DNA of 64,000 nucleotides from NCBI RefSeq assembly GCF_965277665.1, contig NZ_OZ255835.1, forward strand, positions 1,302,001 through 1,366,000. Direction: 5' to 3'. Of the stretch, positions 11,053 to 22,068 are shown piece after piece. The notes under the pieces were generated by a model, which worked only from the letters and a program-made list of their open reading frames with translations, ran no database searches and was not told the DNA's origin. Each line of letters starts with the position of its first letter. The stretch's first letter is position 1. The position numbers and the translations under genes were made by a program. Source of the DNA: Lichenicoccus sp965277665. Lineage in GTDB: Bacteria > Pseudomonadota > Alphaproteobacteria > Acetobacterales > Acetobacteraceae.

Positions 11053-11396
11053 CTCGGGTCCGTCATGTCAAGGCCGCGTCAGCCGCGCCAACCCGGGAGG
11101 GTGATCCCGGACCGGACTCGGCGTTCGAAGAGTGGGTTCTGAGGCTCGATCAATAGCCCAGGCGGCGTCCTCTCGCCACCCGAGCCGCCAGATACGCAAC
11201 CACGGGTCGGAAGGGTGGAGCGCCGCCGTGGCCGAAGGATGTTTGCCGGGCGAAAGATGTCGCTGATCGTGCGATCCGTGTCGCCCCTCGAGCACCCTGA
11301 GGCGAGGAAGCCGTCGAACGGGCTGCAACATATCCAGTGGCAGACTTGAAATCAGGCGCCAAGCTGGCAGGCTGGCCAATCCAGAGGGAGGCGGAC
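11053..11396. other. Intergenic region upstream of gyrA and the NTF2-like gene
   Basis: These 344 bp separate divergent gyrA and the small exported protein and should hold both promoters. No open frame with recognisable protein, no RNA gene and no clear repeat could be seen. Confidence 0.5.
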
Positions 11397-11864
11397 ATGA
11401 AGTTCTGGCAGGCGGCCGCCGTCACGGCCGCGCTCACAGACGGTCCTGCATCGGCGAGCGATGGGGCGCCGCCGCAGGTCGGGAATGCGGTTGTCGACAC
11501 CATGCAGCAGATGTTCATGGCGTTCGCGGCGGACGATGAGGCCGAGCTCGGGCGACTGACGACCGACGACTTCCGCGTCTTCGAGCGCGGCCAGTACATG
11601 TCGCTGGCCCAGCTTCTGGCAGGCCTGCGGGAGCTCCGGCAGAAACAGGTGGCCTACGAGTGGGTCGTCACCGCTCCGAGGCTTCAGGTCCACCGCGATT
11701 TCGCCACGATCGCCTACATCAACCAGGGCGCGATCACGACGAATGGGCTTCGTGCGCCAACGACCTGGTACGAGAGCGGCACGCTCCGTTTGGTGGATGA
11801 CCGGTGGCGCGTGATGCTCGTGCAGTCCGAGAAGGTCAGGCCGGACGAAGCCGCGGCGCACTGA
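11397..11864 (+). CDS. Exported NTF2-like (DUF4440/SnoaL-type) protein
   Basis: A 155-residue protein with a short N-terminal secretion-like segment (MKFWQAAAVTAALTDGPASAS, possible cleavage after about residue 21) and a single NTF2-like fold: AVVDTMQQMFMAFAADDEAELGRL, then FRVFERGQYMS, then DFATIAYINQGAI, then WYESGTLRLVDDRWRVMLVQS. Such folds serve as ligand-binding pockets or small hydrolases and the role here is unknown. The ATG at 11397 is preferred because GAGGGAGG lies just upstream and the secretion-like segment starts there. It stands alone between gyrA and ssb. Confidence 0.7.
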   Translation: MKFWQAAAVTAALTDGPASASDGAPPQVGNAVVDTMQQMFMAFAADDEAELGRLTTDDFRVFERGQYMSLAQLLAGLRELRQKQVAYEWVVTAPRLQVHRDFATIAYINQGAITTNGLRAPTTWYESGTLRLVDDRWRVMLVQSEKVRPDEAAAH

Positions 11865-12000
11865 AGCCTGCTGACCCGGCCACGGCATCCGGATGCGCGT
11901 CAACCGGTTGCTCGCGAACCGGCCAGCCGCCGCACGAAGCCCGTACGCCGTTGCGCGTGAACAGCCTACGGGGCGTCTTCAGGGTGAGCTTCGCGACACC

Positions 12001-12531
12001 CTAGAAGGGGATCTCGTCGTCCAGGTCACTGCCGCCGGGCGCATCCCACCCACCGGACGGGCTCGCAGGTGCCGGCGAGCCGCCGCGTCCCGGGTTGGCG
12101 GCGCGTGGCCCCGCGACCTGGCGCGGCGCCGAGTAGCCGCCACCGCCGCCTTCGTGGCCGCCGGCCTCGTCACCGCCGCGGTTGGAGTCGATCAGCACCA
12201 GTTCGCCGCGGAAGCGATCGATCACCACCTCGGTGGTGAACTTCTCGACGCCGGACTGGTCGGTCCACTTCCGGGTCTGCAGCGACCCCTCGACGAACAC
12301 CTTGCGGCCCTTTTTCAGGAACCGCTCGGCCACGTCGGCGATGCGCTCGTTGAACACCACCACGCGGTGCCACTCGGTCTTTTCCTTGCGCTCGCCAGAC
12401 GCCTTGTCGTTCCAGGTCTCGCTGGTGGCGAGCGTGAAGGTCACGATCTTGGTGCCGTTCTGCGCATTGCGGACTTCCGGGTCTTTCCCCAGATTTCCGA
12501 TCAGGATCACCTTGTTGACGCTACCGGCCAT
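12001..12531 (-). CDS. ssb: Single-stranded DNA-binding protein
   Basis: SSB coats single-stranded DNA during replication, recombination and repair. The 176-residue product has the OB-fold N-terminus (AGSVNKVILIGNLGKDPEVR, then TFTLATSETWNDK, then KTEWHRVVVFNERIADVAE), a Gly-rich disordered linker and the acidic tip DLDDEIPF that recruits partner proteins. The ATG at 12531 gives the canonical MAGSVNKV start. It is divergent from uvrA and shares the region containing an SOS box. Confidence 0.97.
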   Translation of the reverse strand: MAGSVNKVILIGNLGKDPEVRNAQNGTKIVTFTLATSETWNDKASGERKEKTEWHRVVVFNERIADVAERFLKKGRKVFVEGSLQTRKWTDQSGVEKFTTEVVIDRFRGELVLIDSNRGGDEAGGHEGGGGGYSAPRQVAGPRAANPGRGGSPAPASPSGGWDAPGGSDLDDEIPF

Positions 12532-12689
12532 CGTCACTTCCTGTCTTTCGTATCGACCGACCCAGTCGGGCGCGGTCATGCTGGTCTGTATCTAGCCCCC
12601 CATCTCTACGCCTGGAGGCGGCCCGTTGCACGTGTCAGCTTACCTGGCGCTGGGTCTGGCGCTGGGTCTCAGAGTAGCCCCGCGGACAA

Positions 12690-12704
12690 GAACATAGTAT
12701 GAAC
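12690..12704 (+). promoter_or_regulatory. Putative LexA (SOS) box upstream of uvrA
   Basis: The sequence GAACATAGTATGAAC is a direct repeat GAAC-N7-GAAC, which matches the LexA recognition site of alphaproteobacteria. It lies 27 bp before the uvrA ATG and about 160 bp before divergent ssb, both classical SOS genes. Seen directly: the match and position. Inferred: LexA binding. Confidence 0.8.
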
Positions 12705-12730
12705 GAACCGGCAGAAACAGGAAACCGCGT

Positions 12731-15595
<2,865 letters not shown>

Positions 15596-15599
15596 AGCA

Positions 15600-16367
15600 T
15601 CAGGCGGCGGCGCGCAGGAACGCTCCAGCAACGGCCAGTCTGTCGCCTAATCCGCGCCGCGCAGAGGCGGTGCTGTCCCGGGACAGGTCTCGCGACGCCA
15701 GCACCCTGATAAGCCCGGCCGCCCGGCGCTCGCGCGGCAGCCGAGGCTTGCCGGCCTGCCGCAGCCATCCCTGCCCGGCCTCCCGCAGCCATGCCGTCGT
15801 ATCCGCCGGCGCCTCCATTGGCAGCGGCTCGCGTCCAGCCTTCAGCAAGGCCGGCAGGTGCCGCAGCGTCGCGCCGGCGCCGTAGGCGGCCCCGATCGCC
15901 CGCAGACGATCCAGGACAGCCGGATCCGCCTCCCCGAGCGCCTGGGCGAACGCGACCTGCAGGCCGCCCGCCCCGGCCAGCGTCGCATCCCGCCAGGCCC
16001 GCATGGTCTCGAGCCCCTGCGCCTCGGCCTCGCGCGCCTCGATGAGCGCCAGCAGGGTGTCGCGCGGCAGCGCTCCGGCGGCGAGCAGGGCCGATAACGG
16101 GGCCGCCAGTTCGTGGCCGCCGGACTGCCCCGCGATGACGTCGCGCCACCATTGCAGCCGGATCAGCGCTGCCATCGGGCCTGCTGCGGCCCGCGACGCC
16201 GTCATCTCGAGCGCCCGGACCAGCTCGTGGTTGAACGCGATCAGCACGAACAACCGTTCGCGCCGCGCAGCCGGGGCAAACAAGGCGGTCAGGAAGCGGT
16301 CGGGATCGTGCATGCGCGCGATTTCGCTCGCAGCAGAGGGGCCGGCAGCGGAAGGATCGGCAGCCAT
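15600..16367 (-). CDS. Squalene/phytoene synthase-like protein (NDUFAF6-like)
   Basis: A 255-residue all-alpha protein with the overall layout of the squalene/phytoene synthase family: DPDRFLTALFAPAARRERLFVLIAFNHELVRALE near the N-terminus, then PMAALIRLQWWRDVI and YGAGATLRHLPALL. The first Asp-rich substrate-Mg motif (DxxxD) of real synthases is replaced by NHELVRALE, and no second Asp motif is visible, so prenyl-condensing activity is unlikely. Mitochondrial NDUFAF6, a complex I assembly factor, is an inactive member with this kind of loss and is the best functional analogy, by inference only. It is divergent from sodB and ends 4 bp from the uvrA stop, convergently. Confidence 0.75.
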   Translation of the reverse strand: MAADPSAAGPSAASEIARMHDPDRFLTALFAPAARRERLFVLIAFNHELVRALEMTASRAAAGPMAALIRLQWWRDVIAGQSGGHELAAPLSALLAAGALPRDTLLALIEAREAEAQGLETMRAWRDATLAGAGGLQVAFAQALGEADPAVLDRLRAIGAAYGAGATLRHLPALLKAGREPLPMEAPADTTAWLREAGQGWLRQAGKPRLPRERRAAGLIRVLASRDLSRDSTASARRGLGDRLAVAGAFLRAAA

Positions 16368-16529
16368 GACCGTCAGATGACGCCGGCCGGTTCCGGGGGC
16401 AACTCGCTTGACGATCGCGGGCGGGGTTCATAGCTCAAAGGGGCGTGTCCGACGCGGCGAGCAAACCTGCGCCGCCGCAAAACGCTAAGTGGCTGTCGTA
16501 ACGCGCCACGATTTCAGGAGAATTCCAGC

Positions 16530-17138
16530 ATGGCCTTCGAACTGCCGCCCCTTCCGTACCAGTACAACGCTCTCGCGGCCCGTGGCATGAGCCAGGAGAC
16601 GCTCGAGCTGCACCACGACAAGCACCACCAGGCCTACGTCACCGCGCTGAACGGCTTGGTCGAGAAGAACGCGGCGCTGCAGGGCAAGTCGCTCGAGGAG
16701 ATCATCAAGCACAGCCACGGCAATGCCGAGCTGGCGCCGGTGTTCAACAATGCCGGCCAGCATTGGAACCACATCGTGTTCTGGCAGGCGCTGTCGCCGA
16801 CCGGTGGCGCCATCCCCGGCGCGCTCGAGAGCAAGCTGACCGAGGATTTCGGCAGCGTCGAGAAGTTCAAGGAAGCCTTCAAGACCGCCGCCACCACCCA
16901 GTTCGGCTCCGGCTGGGCCTGGCTGGTCGCCGGCCAGGACGGCAAGCTCAAGGTGACCAAGTCGCCGAACGGCGCCAATCCGGTCGCCACCGGCGAGGGC
17001 CGCGTCCTGCTCGGCCTCGATGTGTGGGAGCACAGCTACTACATCGACTTCCGCAACCGCCGCCCGGACTACGTGACCAACTTCCTCGACAAGGTCGCCA
17101 ACTACGAGTTCGCCGAGGCGCAGCTAAAGGCTGCCTGA
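16530..17138 (+). CDS. sodB: Superoxide dismutase, Fe/Mn family (probably Fe)
   Basis: This enzyme dismutates superoxide to oxygen and peroxide in the cytoplasm. The 202-residue product has all four metal ligands: a His in LELHHDKHHQAYV (near residue 27), a His in NHIVFWQALSP (near residue 79), and the Asp and His of LGLDVWEHSYYIDF near the C-terminus. Spacing and length fit the bacterial Fe-type, but metal choice cannot be settled by motif. AGGAG precedes the ATG. It converges on yajC across a strong hairpin. Confidence 0.96.
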   Translation: MAFELPPLPYQYNALAARGMSQETLELHHDKHHQAYVTALNGLVEKNAALQGKSLEEIIKHSHGNAELAPVFNNAGQHWNHIVFWQALSPTGGAIPGALESKLTEDFGSVEKFKEAFKTAATTQFGSGWAWLVAGQDGKLKVTKSPNGANPVATGEGRVLLGLDVWEHSYYIDFRNRRPDYVTNFLDKVANYEFAEAQLKAA

Positions 17139-17161
17139 AAGCCGGGCCGCCTGCTCGGACA

Positions 17162-17188
17162 CGCCCGGCCGGACCGACCGGCCGGGCG
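17162..17188. terminator. Hairpin between convergent sodB and yajC
   Basis: A perfect 11-bp GC stem (CGCCCGGCCGG with its complement) closes a 5-nt loop, 23 bp after the sodB stop and 8 bp before the yajC stop. There is no T-run on either side, so it may act as a bidirectional transcription stop or RNA stabiliser. Confidence 0.55.
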
Positions 17189-17196
17189 ACCAGGTC

Positions 17197-17568
17197 TTAG
17201 TCCTTCACCGCCTTGACCGGTGGTGCCGCGTCGTTCGCCGCGTTCGGCTGCAGCACCGTGCTGATGGTGTCGCGCACCACCTGCACCCGGACGTTCGGCG
17301 CGATCTCGACCTCGACCTCGTTGGCCCCGTCCCGCACCTTCTGGACGGTGCCCAGAATTCCCCCTGCCGTGACCACCCGATCGCCGCGCTTGAGTGCCGA
17401 CACCATCGACTTGAGCTGCTTCTGGCGCTGCTGCTGCGGCCGGATCAGCAGGAAGTAGAACACCACGAAGATCAGGACGATGGGCAGGAACTGGCTCAGG
17501 CCGGCGAGGCTGCCAAACATGCCGCCAATGGCGTCCTGCGCGTAGGCGGGAGTGGAAAAGAGGCTCAT
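17197..17568 (-). CDS. yajC: Preprotein translocase subunit YajC
   Basis: YajC is a small inner-membrane accessory of SecYEG-SecDF. The 123-residue product has one transmembrane helix (FLPIVLIFVVFYFLLI, residues 28-43) followed by the family signature RPQQQRQKQLKSMVSALKRGD and VTAGGILGTV. No secDF follows in the window, as it would lie downstream of yajC where sodB is instead. Confidence 0.95.
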   Translation of the reverse strand: MSLFSTPAYAQDAIGGMFGSLAGLSQFLPIVLIFVVFYFLLIRPQQQRQKQLKSMVSALKRGDRVVTAGGILGTVQKVRDGANEVEVEIAPNVRVQVVRDTISTVLQPNAANDAAPPVKAVKD

Positions 17569-17688
17569 GAATTCGGTGTTCCTGGTGCTGCTCGCTGGGT
17601 GTGGCGGCGCGAGCCTTGCCGCCTCAGGTCGCGGACCATAGATTTCGCCGCCGCCCCGTCAAGCAGCACCGACCGGTAGGATCACCGA

Positions 17689-18546
17689 TTGCCCGACTTC
17701 GACATGTCCCTCCTGAGGCGGATCGCCGACGCCCTCGACCGTCTGGCGCCGCCGCCGCCGGTGCCCGACCCGCTCGACCAGGCCACCGCCTATGTCTGGC
17801 ATCCGGAGCAAGGCAGGCTCGCACCGGTCGAGGCCGTCAGCCACGTCGATCTCGGCCTGCTGCAGGGCATCGAGCGCCAGCGCACCCTCATCGTTCAGAA
17901 CACGACGCGGTTCGCCCGCGGCCTGCCGGCCAACAACGCCATGCTGTGGGGCGCCCGCGGGATGGGCAAGTCGTCCCTGGTCAAGGCCGTGCACCACGCC
18001 GTGAACCAGGACCGGCAGATCGCCGACACGCTGCTGCTGATCGAGATCCAGCGCGACGACCTCGCCAGCCTGCCGGTGCTGCTCGGCCTGCTGCACCAGT
18101 CGCAGCGCCGCATCCTGGTGTTCTGCGACGACCTCTCCTTCGAACGCGAGGATGCCGACTACAAGGCGCTGAAGTCGGTGCTCGACGGCGGCATCGAGGG
18201 CAGGCCCGCCAACGTGCTGTTCTACGCGACCAGCAACCGCCGACACCTGATGCCGCGTGACATGATCGAGAACGAGCGCAGCACCGCGATCAACCCGAAC
18301 GAGGCCACCGAGGAGAAGGTCTCGCTGTCGGACCGCTTCGGCCTGTGGATCGGCTTCCATAATTGCAGCCAGTCCGACTATCTGGCGATGGTCGACGCCT
18401 ACGCCGCCGCCCGCTCCCTGCCGATCGCGCCCGACGCCTTGCACGCGCAGGCCAACGAATGGTCCATCACCCGGGGCAGCCGTTCCGGTCGCGTCGCAAT
18501 CCAGTTCATCGACGACCTGACCGGCCGCCTTGCCGACGACGTCTAG
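17689..18546 (+). CDS. DUF815 family AAA+-like ATPase
   Basis: A 285-residue ATP-binding protein of the DUF815 family, whose cellular role is not established. Walker A is WGARGMGKSSLVKAV (near residue 87), Walker B is RRILVFCDDLSFE (near residue 138), and sensor-like FYATSNRRHLMPRDMIEN lies near residue 178. The C-terminus has GSRSGRVAIQFIDDL. The TTG at 17689 has a TAGGA sequence 5 bp upstream, and an ATG at 17704 is the alternative. It stands alone, divergent from yajC. Confidence 0.85.
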   Translation: MPDFDMSLLRRIADALDRLAPPPPVPDPLDQATAYVWHPEQGRLAPVEAVSHVDLGLLQGIERQRTLIVQNTTRFARGLPANNAMLWGARGMGKSSLVKAVHHAVNQDRQIADTLLLIEIQRDDLASLPVLLGLLHQSQRRILVFCDDLSFEREDADYKALKSVLDGGIEGRPANVLFYATSNRRHLMPRDMIENERSTAINPNEATEEKVSLSDRFGLWIGFHNCSQSDYLAMVDAYAAARSLPIAPDALHAQANEWSITRGSRSGRVAIQFIDDLTGRLADDV

Positions 18547-18647
18547 TGTCCCGAACTGGAAGTTCGCAGGACTTCTGGTTCTCAGTGGACACTAGGCTTT
18601 TCAACAAGATAGTGGCCTGCTTATCGCCAAAATTCGCGTGCGAATTT
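18544..18647. repeat. Nested inverted repeats downstream of the DUF815 gene
   Basis: An 8-bp inverted repeat TAGTGTCC...GGACACTA (18544-18551 and 18587-18594) encloses a 6-bp hairpin CGAACT-GGA-AGTTCG (18552-18566). About 35 bp further lies an 8-bp perfect stem AAATTCGC-GT-GCGAATTT (18630-18647). The first TAG is the DUF815 stop. It could be a small mobile-element remnant or a composite terminator between convergent genes. Confidence 0.6.
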
Positions 18648-18676
18648 CGGAGGCAGGACGCTAGATCAATGTCTGG

Positions 18677-19948
18677 TCAGGCCGCGATCCGCTCCAGCCC
18701 GGGCAGGTAGCCCCGCAAGGCCGGTGGAACGGTGATCGAGCCGTCCGCCGCCTGCCAGGTTTCCATCACCGCGATCAGCGTGCGGCCGACCGCCAGCCCG
18801 GACCCGTTCAGCGTGTGCACGAACTCGGGCGCCCCGCCGACAGAGTTTCGAAAGCGTGCATGCATCCGCCGGGCCTGGAAGTCGCGCGCATTGGAGCAGG
18901 AACTGATCTCCCGCCAGGCCTGCTGACCGGGCAGCCAGACCTCGAGGTCGTAGGTGCGCGCCGCGCCGAAGCCGGTATCGCCGGCGCAGAGCAGCATGCG
19001 CCGCCAGGCGAGGCCGAGCCGGTCCAGGATCCCCTCCGCGCAGGACGTCATCCGCTCATGTTCCGTGTCGCTGGCGTCGGGCGCCGTCACCGACACCAGC
19101 TCGACCTTCTGGAACTGGTGCTGGCGCAGCATGCCGCGTGTGTCGCGCCCGGCGGCCCCTGCTTCGGAGCGAAAGCAGTTCGACAGCGCGGTCAGGCGAT
19201 GCGGCAGCGTGGCGCCGTCGATGATCTCGCCGGCCGCCAGCATCGTCAGTGGCACCTCGGCGGTCGGGATCAGCCAGCGTCCGTCCGTGGTCACGAAGGA
19301 CTGGTCGGCGAATTTCGGCAGCTTGTCGGTGCCGTACATCGCCGCTTCGTTGACCAGCACCGGCACCGCGACTTCCTGGTAGCCGTTCTCGCCGGTATGG
19401 AGGTCGAGCATGAACTGTCCGAGCGCCCGCTCCAGCCGGGCGAGCGCACCGCGCAGGATGGTGAATCGGCTGCCGGACAGCTTCGCCGCCTGCTCGAACT
19501 GCATCATGCCGAGCGCCTCGCCGAGTTCGAAATGCTGCCGCGGCGCGAACGCGAAATGACGCCGCTCGCCACGCTCATGCACCAGCACGTTGGCGCTCTC
19601 GTCGGCGCCGTCCGGCACCGCCGGGTCGAGCCGGTTGGGCAACTCGGCCAGCGCCGCGCGTATCTGGCCGTCGAGCACCGCCGCGTCGCGCTCCAGCATC
19701 TCGATCTCGCCACGCAAGGCGATCGCCTCGGCTTCGAGCGCGCTGCTGTCGGATGCGGTCCGCCTGGCCTGACCGATCTGCTTGGCCAGGGCATTGCGCC
19801 GCGACTGCCGATCCTGCAAGGCGGTCAGCGCACCCCGTCTGGCTTCGTCGCGTACAACCAGCAGCGCCGCGGCTGCAGGCAAGCCGCGACGCGCGAGGTC
19901 GGCGTCGAAGCCCGCAGGGTCGGCCCGCAGCGCCCGCATGTCATGCAT
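18677..19948 (-). CDS. serS: Seryl-tRNA synthetase
   Basis: SerRS charges tRNA-Ser with serine and is a class II synthetase. In 423 residues there is an N-terminal tRNA-binding coiled coil (about residues 30-100). The class II motifs follow: motif 2 FRSEAGAAGRDTRGMLRQHQFQKVEL and motif 3 near GSGLAVGRTLIAVMETWQ. The ATG at 19948 shares one base with the tatC stop (TGATG), so translation is probably coupled. It is the last gene of the argS-like-SPOR-nagZ-scpAB-tatBC-serS operon. Confidence 0.97.
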   Translation of the reverse strand: MHDMRALRADPAGFDADLARRGLPAAAALLVVRDEARRGALTALQDRQSRRNALAKQIGQARRTASDSSALEAEAIALRGEIEMLERDAAVLDGQIRAALAELPNRLDPAVPDGADESANVLVHERGERRHFAFAPRQHFELGEALGMMQFEQAAKLSGSRFTILRGALARLERALGQFMLDLHTGENGYQEVAVPVLVNEAAMYGTDKLPKFADQSFVTTDGRWLIPTAEVPLTMLAAGEIIDGATLPHRLTALSNCFRSEAGAAGRDTRGMLRQHQFQKVELVSVTAPDASDTEHERMTSCAEGILDRLGLAWRRMLLCAGDTGFGAARTYDLEVWLPGQQAWREISSCSNARDFQARRMHARFRNSVGGAPEFVHTLNGSGLAVGRTLIAVMETWQAADGSITVPPALRGYLPGLERIAA

Positions 19949-20745
19949 CAGGCGTCTTCCTCGACCACCGCTTTCGGCTCGACCAGCCGGGCGGTGAAGA
20001 TGGAGATCTCGTAGAGCGCGATCAGCGGCACCGCGAGGCCGGTCTGGGTAATGACGTCCGGCGGCGTCAGCACCGCGGCCACCACGAAGGCGCCGACATA
20101 GGCATAGCGCCGCACGCGGCGCAGCCCCTTCGAGGTCACCAGCCCGACCTTGGCGCACAAAGTGAGCACCACCGGCAACTCGAAGGCGATGCCGAACGCC
20201 ATGATCAGCTTCATGACGAGGGCGAGATACTCGCTCACCTTCGCCTGCAGCTCGATCTGCAAGCCGTCGGTGCTGCCGTTCGACTGGAAACTGAGAAAAA
20301 ACCTCCAGGCAAATGGAAATACGAAATAATAGGCGAGCGCGGCCCCGAGCAGGAACAGCACCGGGGTGGCGATCAGGAACGGCAGGAAGGCCCGCTTCTC
20401 GCTGCGATACAGCCCGGGTGCGACAAAAATCCAGAGCTGGCTCGCAATCACCGGAAATGAAAAGAAACCTGCCCCGAAGAATGCCACTTTGACATAGGTG
20501 AAGAACGCCTCGTAGAGCGCTGTATAGATGAGATGTGGCTGCTCGCCCTTCTGGCGCATGATGGTTGCCAGCGGCTGCGCCAGGAACAGGTAGATGCGTG
20601 CCGAGAAGTGGTAGCAGACCAGGAAGCAGATCACGAACGACACCGCCGACCAGAGCAGCCGCCGGCGCAGCTCGACCAGATGCTCCAGCAGGGGCATCGG
20701 CTTGTCGTCGATGGCGTCGTCAGTCACGGGACCGTCTGCGGGCAT
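19948..20745 (-). CDS. tatC: Sec-independent protein translocase TatC
   Basis: TatC is the twin-arginine signal receptor of the Tat export system. The 265-residue product has the N-terminal motif PLLEHLVELRRRLLWS, six predicted membrane helices, and LWIFVAPGLYRSEKRAFLPF after the second helix. The conserved LTPPDVITQ appears near residue 230. It lies 49 bp downstream of tatB. No tatA is present beside them. Confidence 0.97.
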   Translation of the reverse strand: MPADGPVTDDAIDDKPMPLLEHLVELRRRLLWSAVSFVICFLVCYHFSARIYLFLAQPLATIMRQKGEQPHLIYTALYEAFFTYVKVAFFGAGFFSFPVIASQLWIFVAPGLYRSEKRAFLPFLIATPVLFLLGAALAYYFVFPFAWRFFLSFQSNGSTDGLQIELQAKVSEYLALVMKLIMAFGIAFELPVVLTLCAKVGLVTSKGLRRVRRYAYVGAFVVAAVLTPPDVITQTGLAVPLIALYEISIFTARLVEPKAVVEEDA

Positions 20746-20794
20746 GGCCCAGGACCTAGAGCATCACGCAGATTCAAGGAAGCCTGACCCCGCT

Positions 20795-21379
20795 CTAGTA
20801 GCGGCCCGCATGGGGCCGCGACGCCGATGGCGGCAGGAACCCGGGCGGCGGCGCGGCGGCCCGCTCGCGACGAAGCCGCGCGGCGGTGCGCGGCGGAATG
20901 ACGACCGGCGCTGGATCGCTTGCCTCGGGGAACTCGATCGCCTCGTCCAGCGGGTGATAGGGCGCATTGAACGGAGCCGGCATCGCCGTGGTGCCGAGCA
21001 GCGATTGGCCGGAGATGGCGCCGTCGCCGGTGGCGGCAACGGGAGCGGCACCGGGAATTGCGGGAGCCGCCGCCGCCGGTACCGCCGCGAGCGGGTTGTC
21101 GTTCAGGGTGCGGCGCAGCGTGCCGTCATTGTCCAGCGTCCGCATGATCTGGCCGCGCAGGTTCATGCCGCGCAGCTGGCGGAACGAATCCCGTGCCTCG
21201 CCGAGATCGGCGTCGCGCACCATCTCGTCCACGTGGGTCTGGAACTCGCCGGCCAGCTTGCGGCCCTTTTTCAGGATGTTGGTGATCGCCCGGATCGCCG
21301 TCGGCATGTCCTTCGGCCCGATAAAAATCAGGGCGACGACGCCGATCAGCGCAAGCTCGGACCCGGCGAAGTCAAACAT
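20795..21379 (-). CDS. tatB: Sec-independent protein translocase TatB
   Basis: TatB partners TatC in binding Tat substrates. The 194-residue product begins MFDFAGSELALIGVVALIFIGPKDMPTAIR, a membrane helix with the conserved Glu (residue 8) and the GPKDMP hinge, followed by an amphipathic helix and a long Pro/Ala-rich tail. The Glu and length favour TatB over TatA. It follows scpB after 80 bp. The usual alphaproteobacterial order has tatA in that gap, and it is absent here. Confidence 0.9.
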   Translation of the reverse strand: MFDFAGSELALIGVVALIFIGPKDMPTAIRAITNILKKGRKLAGEFQTHVDEMVRDADLGEARDSFRQLRGMNLRGQIMRTLDNDGTLRRTLNDNPLAAVPAAAAPAIPGAAPVAATGDGAISGQSLLGTTAMPAPFNAPYHPLDEAIEFPEASDPAPVVIPPRTAARLRRERAAAPPPGFLPPSASRPHAGRY

Positions 21380-21459
21380 GGTGCCCAGTCACGCACGGTG
21401 CTCAGTCATGGGGTCTCTCCGGCGCCGCGTCGCCATAAGCTGCCGCGTGGAGCGGAGAG

Positions 21460-22068
21460 TTAGCACGCCTCTCCCCCCGCCGGAACCGGCACCTCCCCTG
21501 CCATGACGGACGGCAGCTCGACCAGCAGCTCCTCGCGCCTTGGCAGGTCACGCAGGTCGCGCAACCCGAAATGCGCCAGGAACGCCGGCGAGGTGCCCCA
21601 CAGCACCGGCCGTCCCGGCACCTCCTTGCGGCCACGCGGCACGATCAGCGACGCCTCCAGCAGCCCGTCCAGCGTCGTCTGGCTCAGCGACACGCCGCGG
21701 ATCTCCTCGATCTCGGTCCGGGTGCAGGGCTGGTGGTAGGCGATGATCGCCAGCGTCTCCATCGCCGCACGCGGCAGCCGGCGCGGGCGGTGCATGACCT
21801 TCGTGAGAGCGGGAGCGACATCGGGCACGGTGCGGAACTGCCAGCCGCCGGCGACCTGCATTGGCTGCACCGCGCGATCGGCATAGTGCGCGCGGAGTGC
21901 CTCCAGCACTGCGCCAAGGGCCGCCGACAGGTCCTCGCTGTCGGGCAGCGCGTCCTGGCTCTGCAGCAGGTCGAGCAGGGCACGCTCGCGCACCGGCTCG
22001 CTGCTGGCGAACAGCATCGCCTCCGCCAGCCGCACCGCCTTGCTTAGTCCAGGCGTCGTCTCACTCAT
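21460..22068 (-). CDS. scpB: Segregation and condensation protein B
   Basis: ScpB is the winged-helix kite subunit of the Smc-ScpAB condensin. The 202-residue product has the family segments AEAMLFASSEPV (residues 15-26), GGWQFRTVPDVAP, and PRAAMETLAIIAYHQPCTRTEIEEIRGV (near residue 98). Its ATG overlaps the scpA stop by 4 bp, implying coupled synthesis. Confidence 0.95.
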   Translation of the reverse strand: MSETTPGLSKAVRLAEAMLFASSEPVRERALLDLLQSQDALPDSEDLSAALGAVLEALRAHYADRAVQPMQVAGGWQFRTVPDVAPALTKVMHRPRRLPRAAMETLAIIAYHQPCTRTEIEEIRGVSLSQTTLDGLLEASLIVPRGRKEVPGRPVLWGTSPAFLAHFGLRDLRDLPRREELLVELPSVMAGEVPVPAGGEAC

